In this document: piece by piece, positions 46,109 through 55,602 of the stretch
Layout: each line of letters opens with the position of its first letter
Numbering within the stretch: position 1 is the stretch's first letter
NCBI RefSeq assembly: GCF_003591655.1
Contig: NZ_QVRA01000014.1
Location: forward strand, 1-64,000
Direction of reading: 5' to 3'
Origin: Sphingobium terrigena
GTDB taxonomy: Bacteria; Pseudomonadota; Alphaproteobacteria; Sphingomonadales; Sphingomonadaceae
Length of the DNA stretch: 64,000 bases
The notes under the pieces: generated by a model
What the model saw: the letters and a program-made list of their open reading frames with translations, nothing else
Told to the model about the DNA's origin: nothing
The model's database searches: none
Translations under genes and position numbers: made by a program

Positions 46109-48667
46109 TCACCAGTCTTTAGAGATGGTGAGGCTGACAAAGCGCCCGACCGGCGAGAAATTCGTAGAATCGTAATTCACATAATAGCTGTAGCCCCCGC
46201 TCGGCCTTGCATAGGGAGGGCGTTTGTTGGAGACGTTCTGCGCGCTCAATTGCAGCGTCAATCCGCCAAGAACAGGCTGACTATCGGGAAGTGCGAAGCG
46301 GGCGGAAAGATCGAGTGTCGTTTGTGAAGCTATTTTCAGCGACGGTGTGATCCGGTTGTCTTCAAGACCGCCGCTATGGTTGAGATAGGCAGCAAACGTC
46401 CATTTCTGGTCCGTCCATATTGCGCTGCCTCTGGCTCTGAGACGGGGCGGATTGAAGATTGTTCCCGCAAGAACGATTTCTCCCGCGTCGTCACTCGTCT
46501 TTTGTTTCGACCACAGCCATGAGGCGTTGCCGCTGACCGTCAGCGATGAAAGCCCTTTTAATGCAATTTCATATTGGGCCGACAGGTCGATGCCCTGCAC
46601 CGATTGCCGTGCGGCATTGACGTAGCGATCATAGAGGATGGCGATGGTCTGGCTGAGTCCGGTGCCGCCGCTATAATCATAATATTTGGATGCTGCAGAT
46701 ATGATGCGCTGTAGTTGCTCGCTGGATGGATCATAGGCGACAAAGGCGGCATAGGCCGGATCGGAAAGCGCATTGAACAGCGCCGCGCCCGAGACAGGCT
46801 GGACGATGCGGTCGAGATAGGTGACGTGGAAGTAGCTTACCGACGCTCTGAACCTGTCGAGGGCGGGCGGGTGAATATCGAGCGTTGCCGACCATGTTTC
46901 GGCTTTTTCCGGTTTGAGATCGACACTGCCGCCATAGTCGATCAGCACGGTCGAACCCGCTGGAAAAGCCGATCCGCCCAAGAGGCCGGCAGAATAGAGA
47001 TAGGCTTCGCGCTGCTGGAATTGTTGGGAAAGGGTAGGGGCCTTGAATGAACGTCCCCAGCTTGCCTTTAAATCGAAAGCGCGGTTTGGCCCGTAAATGA
47101 GACCGAGCTTGGGAACGGCGACAGACGCCATGCCGAGATAATTTTCATAGCGTATAGCTCCGTTCAATATCAGGCGATGGGCAAGTCGGTTGCCATCCTC
47201 CGGCGCGACAAGCGGCAAGGCCGCTTCGGCAAAGCCGTAATAGCTGTTGACCGATCCGGCATCGAGCGGAACGCCCGAAGGCGCATAACTATAGCTGTTG
47301 TAACGATAGCCCGCGCCAATCACCAGATCGATGGGGCGCGCGGCAATTCCCTTCAGACTGCCGGAGGCGTAGCCTTCGACATTGACCAGCTTGTTGAGAT
47401 AATGTCCCCAGGACCGATAATCGATCGCGCCATCCTGGAAGGCTTGTTCATCATATTGAGATTTGCTCTGCCCATAGGTGCCGGAAAGAGTGAGCTTCCA
47501 TCCCGGCGCCAGCCCTGCCCGCAGTGATGGGGTCACGGAGTAGGACGTGACGGCGGGCCGCTCTTCATATGCCAGGCCATAGTCCGTGACATAGGACATG
47601 AATGAATTGCGTCGGCTGTAGGTGGCATCGAGAAGCATCTCGACATCGCGAGCAACGCCCTGACGCAACGCGATAACGGCGCTGTTCTGCACGGTCCGAG
47701 GGTAAAGCGTGTTTTTGTCTGGCATATAGTCTGTGTAAGAGCGATCACCGGAATAGATGGCGCTGTTGCTTTGGTGGCCATAAGCCGCAATCAGGCTGCC
47801 TGATCCCCAATCCTTGCCTCCAACGGCGCTATATTGCTGCTGGAAATCGCCGCCATTGGTTGCGCCGCCCAAGGTCGCAGCCACAGAGGCACCATCATAT
47901 CCCTGTTTGAGGACGATATTGACCACGCCGCCGACGGCGTCGGACCCGTAGATCGCCGACGCCCCGTCAGCAACAATGTCCATTCGTTCGACAGCGGCCA
48001 GAGGAATGGCACCAAGATCGACGGCTTGGACGAAAGAGCCATAAGACAGGCGGTGGCCGTTGAGCAATGTCAGTGTGGCGTCTCCACCCAACCCGCGAAG
48101 ATTGGCGGTGGAGCTGGAGTCGATATTCTGATTGTTGATCCCGCTGGCACCCCAGCCCACGCCGGGATTCTGCCCACCTCCAAAATTTTGAGGAACGGAG
48201 CGGATCGCCTGGCCCAGGTCGGTCTGACCGGCCAGTTTGATTTGATCTCCATCCAACTGCAGCATGGGGGACGCGGACGGGGCAGATTTAAGACGGGTTC
48301 CGGTGATGACGAGCTCGTTTTCGCCGTTTCCCGTTGCATCATTTCTGGCTGCAGCGGTCGTGTCCTGCACGATGAGCGCGCCATCGGTGATTTGGGCTGT
48401 GAGTTTCGTGCCGGCAAGCAGCAGGCGCGCGGCATCCTCGATCGTATGGCGCCCGGTCAGGCGACCTGATTGCCGACCTCGCAGCGGATCTGCTGGCGCG
48501 GAAAACTCCAGTCCTCCCTGGCGCGCGACCTCCCGCAGCGCTCCAGTCAAAGATTGCGCGGGGATATCGAATGTTATCGCTTTGTCTGCTTGCGCCTTGG
48601 CGGGTGAACCTATGAGCAACGCACCGGCTGCAATACCTACAAGTAAACCGCCACGAACCGTTCGCAT
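46109..48667 (-). CDS. TonB-dependent receptor with STN signalling domain
   Basis: This 852-aa outer-membrane receptor has a signal peptide and an STN domain (FDIPAQSLTGALREVARQGG, about residues 33-105). It continues with a TonB-box-like segment before ITGTRL, a plug (NLRGLGGDATLTLLNGHRL, AVERMDIVADGASAIYGSDAVGGVVNIVLK) and a 22-strand barrel ending in aromatic residues. With FecR and FecI next to it, it should sense and import a ligand. Its genetic link to the isopeptidase implies the lasso peptide, or the peptide bound to a metal or partner. Confidence 0.92.
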   Translation of the reverse strand: MRTVRGGLLVGIAAGALLIGSPAKAQADKAITFDIPAQSLTGALREVARQGGLEFSAPADPLRGRQSGRLTGRHTIEDAARLLLAGTKLTAQITDGALIVQDTTAAARNDATGNGENELVITGTRLKSAPSASPMLQLDGDQIKLAGQTDLGQAIRSVPQNFGGGQNPGVGWGASGINNQNIDSSSTANLRGLGGDATLTLLNGHRLSYGSFVQAVDLGAIPLAAVERMDIVADGASAIYGSDAVGGVVNIVLKQGYDGASVAATLGGATNGGDFQQQYSAVGGKDWGSGSLIAAYGHQSNSAIYSGDRSYTDYMPDKNTLYPRTVQNSAVIALRQGVARDVEMLLDATYSRRNSFMSYVTDYGLAYEERPAVTSYSVTPSLRAGLAPGWKLTLSGTYGQSKSQYDEQAFQDGAIDYRSWGHYLNKLVNVEGYASGSLKGIAARPIDLVIGAGYRYNSYSYAPSGVPLDAGSVNSYYGFAEAALPLVAPEDGNRLAHRLILNGAIRYENYLGMASVAVPKLGLIYGPNRAFDLKASWGRSFKAPTLSQQFQQREAYLYSAGLLGGSAFPAGSTVLIDYGGSVDLKPEKAETWSATLDIHPPALDRFRASVSYFHVTYLDRIVQPVSGAALFNALSDPAYAAFVAYDPSSEQLQRIISAASKYYDYSGGTGLSQTIAILYDRYVNAARQSVQGIDLSAQYEIALKGLSSLTVSGNASWLWSKQKTSDDAGEIVLAGTIFNPPRLRARGSAIWTDQKWTFAAYLNHSGGLEDNRITPSLKIASQTTLDLSARFALPDSQPVLGGLTLQLSAQNVSNKRPPYARPSGGYSYYVNYDSTNFSPVGRFVSLTISKDW

Positions 48668-48754
48668 GTCTATCCCCCAGTTTCATGAGAGGCGCATCGA
48701 ATGATGCGCTCGAAGGGGCAGACGGGAAGAATTTCAAAACGAGCGGCGGTGGCG

Positions 48755-49756
48755 CTATCTTTTTAGAACGATCCTGTCTGCGCCCTGAATCTCAACCATC
48801 AGACCGAGCGAACGCGCGAGATGCTTTGCGACCGTTTCCGGGTTGCGGATGTGAAGATCGGCGCTCACGCGCATCGAGGCAACTTCCGGCGTGGCAGCGA
48901 TCAACTGGACGCTCGAATAGAGGTTCACCTCCGCCAGTATCGAACCTACCGTTTCATCCTCATAGCTTTTCACACCGGTCACCCACTGTCCTTCATTTTT
49001 CGGCGCACGGTCGGGGACGATGGAAGCGGCCTGTGCGATGGACGGCAAATAGCGCATTCTTTCACCGGGCTTGAGATATTGCTTGTTCGCAGCCAGATAC
49101 AGCCGTTGTGTGGCGCATGGTGGCGAAACGGTCACTTGCCCCTCAAACAACACAACCTTCATTTCGCAGCGACTGCGTCGCTCGACGTCGAAAACAGTTC
49201 CCAGCGCCGTGGTAGCCCCGCCATCGGCGACTACCGTGAAGGGGCGTGACCGATCATGCGCTACTATGAAATGGACCCGGCCATGATCAAGTTCGAGATC
49301 GCGTCGATCCGGTCGCATCCAGACCAGCAGGCGGCTATTTGTGTCGAGCGTCACGACGGAACCGTCGGCGAGCGTGACGTCGCGGACTTCACCCCTTTTG
49401 GTAGTCAGTACAAGCGGAGTGTCCGGCGTGGTATTGGTTTCGCCTGCGAGGTCATGGTGCTGAGTGGAGTTGCCCTCGTTCTTCTTCAGGCCAAGGCTGG
49501 CTCCCACGGCAATCAGGCCAACGACCGACGCGGCCATCGCCAATTTCAAAAGCCGTTGACGCGCGCGAATGCGCCTCGCCGCTGGATCAAGACGGGTCAA
49601 GGCAGCTTCGGCTTTATCGAACGCGGCCCGGCGCTCGGGATCCTTGTTACACCAACGCATTGCCGCAGCGCGCGTAGTGGGATCACGTAGCGCTTCCAGA
49701 GCGAGGAGTCTGGCCTGATCCTCAATGGAAAATTCGCCATCGTGCTCCTGCGTCAT
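48755..49756 (-). CDS. fecR: FecR-family anti-sigma factor
   Basis: This 333-aa protein has an N-terminal cytoplasmic DUF4880-like domain (EDQARLLALEALRDP, AMRWCNKDPERRAAFDKAEAAL), one membrane helix (LAMAASVVGLIAVGASLGL), a FecR domain (RGEVRDVTLADGSVVTLDTNSRL) and an STN-contact C-terminus. It relays the receptor signal to FecI. ATG 49756 overlaps the FecI stop (ATGA); the longer frame upstream is not used. Confidence 0.9.
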   Translation of the reverse strand: MTQEHDGEFSIEDQARLLALEALRDPTTRAAAMRWCNKDPERRAAFDKAEAALTRLDPAARRIRARQRLLKLAMAASVVGLIAVGASLGLKKNEGNSTQHHDLAGETNTTPDTPLVLTTKRGEVRDVTLADGSVVTLDTNSRLLVWMRPDRRDLELDHGRVHFIVAHDRSRPFTVVADGGATTALGTVFDVERRSRCEMKVVLFEGQVTVSPPCATQRLYLAANKQYLKPGERMRYLPSIAQAASIVPDRAPKNEGQWVTGVKSYEDETVGSILAEVNLYSSVQLIAATPEVASMRVSADLHIRNPETVAKHLARSLGLMVEIQGADRIVLKR

Positions 49757-50298
49757 CGGTTCGCCATCCTTGTCATCAGATGGTCCAATGTCTTCAGCAT
49801 CTTCCTCTTTACCGCCCACTCGCTCAGCCCGATGCGTTTTCCGATATCGCGGAAGCTATAGCCGTCAACGCGATTGAGGAGAAATATTTCTCGATCGATG
49901 GGGTCCAGATCAAGCAAGAGCTTGTCACAGAAGGCGAGGTCGTCGCGGGCCGCCAAGGCGCGATGCGGGTCTCCATGCACAGGGATTTCCGCGGCATCCG
50001 ATATCGGACTCTTCAGCTTGTCCACCCGCGTCGATGAGCGGTCCGCCCAGTCACGCAGCAAGTTCGTTGCTATGCGCCGGAGATACCCCTGGGGCGAGGA
50101 TAGCATGCGAGCGGTGCCGCTCCGTACGAAACGAAGAAAGGTCTCCTGCGCGAGTTCGTCGGCCTCAGCCCGCGACACCGAATTGCGGTGAAAGTAGCGC
50201 ACCAGCCGCGGATTTTCTTCGTGATAGAGGCGGACGATAAGATCATGGTCGTCGGACGCTTGCATTGCTTCACTGCGGGATCGACCGTCACTTGGCAT
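49753..50298 (-). CDS. fecI: ECF sigma factor of the FecI type
   Basis: This protein of about 181 aa has sigma region 2 (EADELAQETFLRFVRS, YLRRIATNLLRDWAD) and region 4 (LDPIDREIFLLNRVDGYSFRDIGKRIGLSEWAVKRKM). It should direct transcription of the receptor-isopeptidase genes when FecR is triggered. ATG 50298 has GGGAG 8 nt upstream; an earlier ATG at 50313 is in frame. fecI and fecR are coupled. Confidence 0.9.
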   Translation of the reverse strand: MPSDGRSRSEAMQASDDHDLIVRLYHEENPRLVRYFHRNSVSRAEADELAQETFLRFVRSGTARMLSSPQGYLRRIATNLLRDWADRSSTRVDKLKSPISDAAEIPVHGDPHRALAARDDLAFCDKLLLDLDPIDREIFLLNRVDGYSFRDIGKRIGLSEWAVKRKMLKTLDHLMTRMANR

Positions 50299-50976
50299 GG
50301 CGGGCGCTCCCATGCGACGGATATCGCCATTTCAGTATTATGCTGACACCGCAGACTTTCGTCGCAGCGACCTCAACGCATTGATTGACCGGTTGTCTAG
50401 TTCGCCTCATCCGCCGCACCTATGTCCACTCGGGGCGACGGCCGAAGCCGGATGTTAGTAACCTGCTAGTCACAGGCGCATGCGCCTTTACCGTTGCCGG
50501 CTGGACATGCGCGCATGCCACCCGGCCCCCAGTAAAACTGTGACCGAGCAATGACTAGAGGGGTTACTAAGCCCCGCTTCCGGGCTTTCTCCGGAAGCGG
50601 GGCTACCTTGCCGGATTTGCCCGGCAGCGCAACCCCCTAAGAAACCCATTGTGACGTTTTTGCGAACCGGATTAGCCGCTGAACGAAGGGGTGAGCGACT
50701 GCCCGCTGCGCGGGTATCGCGCTCGTGTCGGCACGGCCTGCCGCCGCGCCGACTTGACTCCGCTATGCCGATCCCGGCCCTCCGGACGGTGATCGCTGTC
50801 GCGGCGGCGAGGGCGAAGTGTGAAGCTGGGAAGTGGCGAGGGGAAAGGAGGTGGCGGACAGGCAGGATACGTGATGCCTTCCGCACGGGCAATAGCATTG
50901 TCGCGGGGCACTAGGAGGGAAGGGAGAGGGGGGAAGTGTCCCGGAAGGGACTACCCGATTTGCGGAGTGTCCTGCT
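50299..50976. other. Long gene-free, GC-rich stretch with a structured element
   Basis: These 678 bases lack a credible gene; open frames at 50651-51050 have skewed Arg/Gly composition and no start signal. The region holds a perfect 14-bp palindrome AGGCGCATGCGCCT at about 50476-50489 and a branched hairpin element at 50556-50640. The fecI promoter should be at the left side. Confidence 0.5.
50556..50640. repeat. Branched inverted-repeat (three-way junction) element
   Basis: A perfect 14-bp stem AGCCCCGCTTCCGG/CCGGAAGCGGGGCT (50570-50604) and a 6-bp stem TGCCGG/CCGGCA (50609-50626) are enclosed by outer arms AGGGGTT (50559-50565) and AACCCCCT (50631-50638). This could be a structured RNA, a protein-bound cruciform, a terminator pair or a transfer or replication site. 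The sequence alone does not decide. Confidence 0.6.
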
Positions 50977-51324
50977 GTGACCTTTCTACCTGTCCTGCGC
51001 CAGACGTTGGCGAAATTGATTTTATGCGCTCAAAACTTGGCGGACGATGACCGTTGCTGCGCGCGGATTGACCGCTATCTCGATACTGTTGATCTGCGGA
51101 TGATGGCTGCGCCGATCGGCGTGGGCGGCGGCGAGGAAGCTGCGCGGATCAGGCAAGTCGTCGCCAAAATGGAGCCGCTGACACGTAGTATACTCATTCT
51201 TGTAGTCGGACGAAAAATGAGCGTGGCGGAAGTATCACGGCGTTTTGGAATGTGCGAGGAGCGGGTGTGTCGACATTACCGGGCGGCGGTGTGCGAGGTG
51301 GCGGCGCGGAAGGGTGCGAGGTAA
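50977..51324 (+). CDS. Small sigma-70 region 4-like protein
   Basis: This 115-aa product starts with GTG and has GGAG about 9 nt upstream. Its C-terminal half is a helix-turn-helix like sigma region 4 (EPLTRSILILVVGRKMSVAEVSRRFGMCEERVCRHYRAAV). The N-terminal half is helical and lacks region 2, so it is not a full sigma factor. It may regulate neighbouring element genes by contacting DNA or the polymerase. Confidence 0.7.
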   Translation: MTFLPVLRQTLAKLILCAQNLADDDRCCARIDRYLDTVDLRMMAAPIGVGGGEEAARIRQVVAKMEPLTRSILILVVGRKMSVAEVSRRFGMCEERVCRHYRAAVCEVAARKGAR

Positions 51325-51902
51325 TCCTCGGCTCGCCTGCTGGGCAGTCAGACGGCAAGGAATGGGACTTTGCCGAAAGTCGGCTTCAGAATCAGAAGTT
51401 GAGGAAAGCCGACATTAATTCGCGCTTCCACGGCCAACCAACCAGCGGCGGCAATACGCCCTAATAGCGGTCGTTCGAGGCTGCGTTCGGCAGTCCTATA
51501 AATCGCCGATTCCCGCACCGTCAGGCAATGGCTGATCCGCCGGAGTCTGCGCGACTTTACGGGCCCTACGGGCATCAGACCGCCCGACTCACCTCTTAAC
51601 CGGCTGTTCTGCCGAATTCGTTTTCAACCCAACACGATCGCTTATTTCGGACTAACCACGGATAATATAGCTTGGGTGCGCGCGGCTGGCGACCAAACGG
51701 AAACAGATCCAAGTTCTTGAGGACTCGGCGGCAATTTTATGCGTCCAGTTTGGATGAGAAGAAATTCCGCTCTCTGTTCACAATCAGCGGTAGCAGAGTT
51801 AATGTGACTACTCGGCGAGTGCGCGGGTCGCTGTTCATCGCAGTAGCGGGTCCGGGATGCGACCATTCTTGCATCCCACAGACGGGGTGAGTTGCAAGAC
51901 AC
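51325..51902. promoter_or_regulatory. Gene-free region upstream of the patatin-caspase operon
   Basis: These 578 bases contain repeat copy 2 and, near the right end, an inverted repeat GGGATGC (51854-51860) and GCATCCC (51871-51877) with a 10-nt spacer. The repeat lies about 26 nt before the patatin start. It could be an operator or a hairpin that hides the translation start. The operon promoter should be between 51600 and 51870. Confidence 0.5.
51363..51394 (+). repeat. Dispersed 32-nt repeat, copy 2
   Basis: This segment starts TGGGACTTTGCCGAAAGTC and ends TTCAGAATCA and matches copy 1 (15878-15909, minus strand) at 30 of 32 bases. It contains a small hairpin GCCGA-aag-TCGGC. It lies in gene-free DNA. 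Confidence 0.6.
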
Positions 51903-53030
51903 ATGATTCCTGATCAAATCTCCGACGCGCTCGCCCAAGGAACGGGCGATCCCAAAGATGGGGTTGGTCTTTGCCTCTCGGGCGGTGGCTATCGCGCGAT
52001 GCTGTTTCATGTCGGTTCGCTTTGGCGCCTTGCAGAGCTGGACGCGCTGCGCGATCTCACTCGGATCTCCAGCGTATCTGGAGGGTCGATTACGGCCGGG
52101 GTGCTCGCACTCGCCTGGCCAAAGCTGCTGGCCGAAGGACTGCCGGCCTTCATTCGCGATGTAGCTGGACCGGTACGCAAGCTGGCAAGCGTGACTATCG
52201 ACGAGCGAGCCATCCTTGGCGGGATCGTGCTCCCGGGCAGCATCTCTGCCTATGTCGCCAGGGCATATGCAAAGCATCTGTTCGGCGATGCCACGCTCCA
52301 GCACCTGCCCGAAGAGCCTCGGTTCATCTTCAATGCGACAAATCTCGAGACTGGTTCGCTATTCCGCTTCACCCGACGGGAAATTCGCGACTGGCGGGTA
52401 GGGAGGATCCCCGCCCCTGAGGTCAAGCTCGCGGATGCAGTCGCGGCCTCCTCGGCCTTCCCTCCCATCCTGTCGCCATTCATCCTGGACGTTGCGCCGG
52501 GAGACTTCGACGATCCGTTGCCGGGCGAGCTATCGGCTGACGCATTTCGCAGCGATATATCGCTCACCGATGGGGGCGTTTACGACAATCTCGGCCTCCA
52601 GCAGGTGTGGGGGCGTTGCCGGACCGTGCTCGTGTCGGACGCCGGCGGCCATATCGCGGATGACCCCTCGCCACCTGGCGACTGGGCACGCCAGTCGACC
52701 CGGGTGCTCGAAGTGATCGACCAGCAGGTGCGCAACCTTCGCATGATCCAGGTAGTGGGTTCGCTCAAGGAGAAGAAGCGCCTCGGCGCCTTTTGGAGCG
52801 TGCGCACCGATATCGCCGACTATACGCTTGCCGATGCGCTCGCGTGCCCGGTTGAGGAAACGACGCGGCTGGCGGCGGTACCAACACGACTGCGGCGCCT
52901 GGAGGCACGCCAGCAGGAACGCCTGATCAACTGGGGCTATGCCGTCGCCGACGCAGGCATCCGCCGATACTGGCAACCGCAGGCCGCGATTCCCGCGGGA
53001 TTCCCCTATCCCGAGGCGGGCATCGGCTGA
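51903..53030 (+). CDS. Patatin-like phospholipase
   Basis: This 375-aa protein has the full patatin set: oxyanion loop SGGGYR (26-31), nucleophile Ser59 in SVSGG, and catalytic Asp223 in TDGGVYDN. It should cleave membrane phospholipids and, with no signal peptide, act from inside the cell. Patatin enzymes are common lethal effectors in CBASS and other abortive-infection systems. It is the first gene of a four-gene operon. Its stop overlaps the start of the caspase-like gene by 1 nt (TGATG), so translation is coupled. A trigger or sensor for the lipase is not obvious within the protein itself. Confidence 0.9.
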   Translation: MIPDQISDALAQGTGDPKDGVGLCLSGGGYRAMLFHVGSLWRLAELDALRDLTRISSVSGGSITAGVLALAWPKLLAEGLPAFIRDVAGPVRKLASVTIDERAILGGIVLPGSISAYVARAYAKHLFGDATLQHLPEEPRFIFNATNLETGSLFRFTRREIRDWRVGRIPAPEVKLADAVAASSAFPPILSPFILDVAPGDFDDPLPGELSADAFRSDISLTDGGVYDNLGLQQVWGRCRTVLVSDAGGHIADDPSPPGDWARQSTRVLEVIDQQVRNLRMIQVVGSLKEKKRLGAFWSVRTDIADYTLADALACPVEETTRLAAVPTRLRRLEARQQERLINWGYAVADAGIRRYWQPQAAIPAGFPYPEAGIG

Positions 53031-54253
53031 TGGCCGATGATCCCGCCCTGATATTCGCCGACAACGCAGATCGCGCGGGAACGCATGTGCTGCTCATCGG
53101 GATCGGGGATTATCCATGGCTCGAGGATGGGAGCGAATATGATCCCATGGAGCATGAGGAGAACGCGATGGGGATGGGCCAACTGGCCGCTCCTTCTACC
53201 TCGGTCCGTCGGCTGGCGGACTGGTTCCTCGATCATTTCGTCAACGAGGACCGAGAACTTGCCAGCCTCTCGATGATCCTTTCCGAGCCGCAGCCATCGA
53301 CCTACGCGCATTTGCGTCGGACGACACCGCAATGCGACCTGCCAAGAGGCAGCGCGGCCGAAGTCGCCGAGGCGGCCAAGCAGTGGATCAAGCGCGCCTC
53401 CAAGCGGCGTGACAATAGCGTGGTGATCGCCTTCTGCGGCCATGGTGTTCATTCGGGCAATCCCGTGCTGCTCTGCCGCGATTATGGTCACAATACGGAA
53501 AACCGGTTTGAGGGAGCCATCGACTTCGAGCAGTTCAGGATCGCCCTTGCCACCCGGCAGCCCGACACGCAGCTGCTTCTTATCGATGCGTGCCGCACGC
53601 CGGACCTGGAGGCTGACCTGTTGGGCCAGGTGGCGCCCGGCAATCCGCTGCTGGCGCTCAAGAGCCTGACTGAGCGGGACAATGCACCCGCCGTGCAGAG
53701 CGTTCATTTCGCGACCTCGCTCTACACGCAGGCCTGGGGTCGCGAGGATGGAGCCAGCCTGTTCACCGAGGCCCTGCTTAAGGCTCTCAACGGGGGCGCC
53801 GCCGACAACATGTCGGATTGGTGGGTGACGACCGGCCGCTTGCACACCGTGCTCAACACCTACCTGCAGCGCCTTGCCTCGTCGGCTGGCGTCATCCAGA
53901 GACCGGCGGCACAGACACAGGAATTTCGGCTTCACAAACCAAAGGAAATCGGCGTCGATCTCTATGTGTCGTGCAAGGAACCGGCGATCTGGCTCGAGAA
54001 GATACGCATCGAGGCTTTGCGCAAGGGCAATCTGGCCGAGAAGTTCGACCATCTGCCGCCCGAAGACCCTGCGCATCCGCCTCCCGCCGAATGCGTCATG
54101 CGGCTCGTAAATCCGAGCCAGAACCCGGCGGACGTGCTGTACGATATCTGCGCCCGCTTTGACGCACAGTCGCAATTTGCCGACTGCAGCCAGCAGATCA
54201 TCGCCTACCCTCCCACCGTCGGATGCGACCTTCCCGTGAGCAAGCGACAATGA
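53030..54253 (+). CDS. Caspase-like (peptidase C14) protease
   Basis: This 407-aa protein has a caspase-fold core. The strand THVLLIGIGDYPWL starts it, the catalytic His138 lies in FCGHGV, and the catalytic Cys188 lies in LLLIDACR. After about residue 300 comes a separate domain (VDLYVSCKEPAIWLEKIRIEAL, CVMRLVNPSQNPADV) that could bind partners. Bacterial caspase-like proteases activate pore-formers or other effectors by cleavage or kill directly. Here the obvious substrates are the patatin, the beta-rich partner or the MBL protein. The gene is coupled to both neighbours. Confidence 0.88.
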   Translation: MADDPALIFADNADRAGTHVLLIGIGDYPWLEDGSEYDPMEHEENAMGMGQLAAPSTSVRRLADWFLDHFVNEDRELASLSMILSEPQPSTYAHLRRTTPQCDLPRGSAAEVAEAAKQWIKRASKRRDNSVVIAFCGHGVHSGNPVLLCRDYGHNTENRFEGAIDFEQFRIALATRQPDTQLLLIDACRTPDLEADLLGQVAPGNPLLALKSLTERDNAPAVQSVHFATSLYTQAWGREDGASLFTEALLKALNGGAADNMSDWWVTTGRLHTVLNTYLQRLASSAGVIQRPAAQTQEFRLHKPKEIGVDLYVSCKEPAIWLEKIRIEALRKGNLAEKFDHLPPEDPAHPPPAECVMRLVNPSQNPADVLYDICARFDAQSQFADCSQQIIAYPPTVGCDLPVSKRQ

Positions 54254-55602
54254 TGATCACGCCGTCGGGCATCACGATCAGCTTTGGTGGCGCACGCGGA
54301 CGGGCCGACGACAGCCAGACTGTCGTGGCTCGCATTTACGGGTTCGCGCAAGACGGGCAAGGCGATCCGATCGCCCGTGAAATGGTTGTTCCAGCTGGAA
54401 CGCGTGTCGAGCAGGACCTGCCACAAGGGCTCTATAATGTGGAACTGACCCTACCTTCGGGCCGGATCATCCAGCGCAACGTCCGCATTGACGAGGCCTC
54501 GAACGAGACCTACGAGTTTTTCGACGATTTCGCCAAGCCAGCCGGATTCAGCCTCCAGGAGTCGGTCGGCCGCGACGTAGGCGCCATCTTTGATCGTGCC
54601 CTGGCGTCCCGGGAAGTAAGCGACCGGTCGCTGTACCACTCGGCCTTCGCCAAGGTGAATTCAGCGCGCGGGATCCGGGGCCGGAGCCAGCTGCCGGATG
54701 CTACGATCGGAACCGACAAAACGGGCACCGGCTTCGATCCAGCGCAACAGCCCCCTATTCGTGTCGTCGAACCAACCGTCTCCGTTGGGGTCGGAACCCA
54801 CGTTGCGCTCTGCGGAAAGATCCTAGACGACGATGCCTGGGACGTTGCCCAACCAAAGGAGCGGCGCGCTGGGACTGCGATCTGGCACTTCACGCACGGT
54901 GCTGCACATCCACCAGATCCCGCGACCCGTCGCTGGGCACGTGTAACTTTCTCTTCAGGAGCCATCGAGGTCGCCAGTTTGCCATTGCCGTGGTTTTGCA
55001 TGGCCTCGGGCGCTTTCGTGCCCGTCGAGATGCTCGTCGATCCGGCCCGCGTCGAGGGCGCCGCGACTAGTCTTGCAGTCCATGATGAACGGCTGGCCGG
55101 CCTGCTCGCCTTTCTGGACAAGGGCCAGGCTGTAGCTGCCGGTCCCATGCTGCAGTCGCTTGAAGCGGACAACCTGATCGAGCAAACCATCTATGCCAAG
55201 ACAAGCAATCCCCTGGCAGCATGTGCGGCAGCCTATGTTGGCCTTGCCGTCTATCCGCCCGATGAGCGCGAACAATGGGACATGTGGCTGGGTAATTGCA
55301 TGAAGCGCTTCCCCGGTGTGCCGGATTCTGCGATCGTCCATGCCCGGCGACTGGTGTTGCGACCGACATCCCGAGAGAGCAACGCCGAGGCGGCCGAGGC
55401 TCTGCGCCGCGCTTGTGATGCAGGCGTTCCGTTCTTCAGCGCCGGCGTCGGACTGCTGAGGGAAATGCTGGTGCTGCTGTCCACGGACTTCCCAGACCTA
55501 GCACCACTAGCCGACCAGGCTGCGCGCCTCGCCGCACGGGTTGACGCTCAACAGGCCTTCACTGTCCTACGCTTTGCGCCTCAAAGCACCAGGAAGAAAT
55601 GA
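54250..55602 (+). CDS. Unrecognised beta-rich protein of the patatin-caspase operon
   Basis: The 450-aa product starts at ATG 54250, overlapping the caspase stop (ATGA). The N-terminal 90 residues read as a beta sandwich (ITISFGGARGRADDSQTVVARIYGF, then GTRVEQDLPQGLYNVELTLPSGRII) like carboxypeptidase-regulatory or prealbumin-type domains. The middle includes a second beta region (VSVGVGTHVALCGKIL). The C-terminal third is helical, of TPR-like character (ASNPLAAC-type repeats near 320-420). It has no catalytic signature and is a candidate sensor, scaffold or protease substrate. It is not known to me from any described system. Confidence 0.75.
   Translation: MMITPSGITISFGGARGRADDSQTVVARIYGFAQDGQGDPIAREMVVPAGTRVEQDLPQGLYNVELTLPSGRIIQRNVRIDEASNETYEFFDDFAKPAGFSLQESVGRDVGAIFDRALASREVSDRSLYHSAFAKVNSARGIRGRSQLPDATIGTDKTGTGFDPAQQPPIRVVEPTVSVGVGTHVALCGKILDDDAWDVAQPKERRAGTAIWHFTHGAAHPPDPATRRWARVTFSSGAIEVASLPLPWFCMASGAFVPVEMLVDPARVEGAATSLAVHDERLAGLLAFLDKGQAVAAGPMLQSLEADNLIEQTIYAKTSNPLAACAAAYVGLAVYPPDEREQWDMWLGNCMKRFPGVPDSAIVHARRLVLRPTSRESNAEAAEALRRACDAGVPFFSAGVGLLREMLVLLSTDFPDLAPLADQAARLAARVDAQQAFTVLRFAPQSTRKK

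Noticed and set aside
50651..51050. Small frames of 76-87 aa in the gene-free region
   Set aside because: Arg- and Gly-rich composition, overlapping frames and no start signals.
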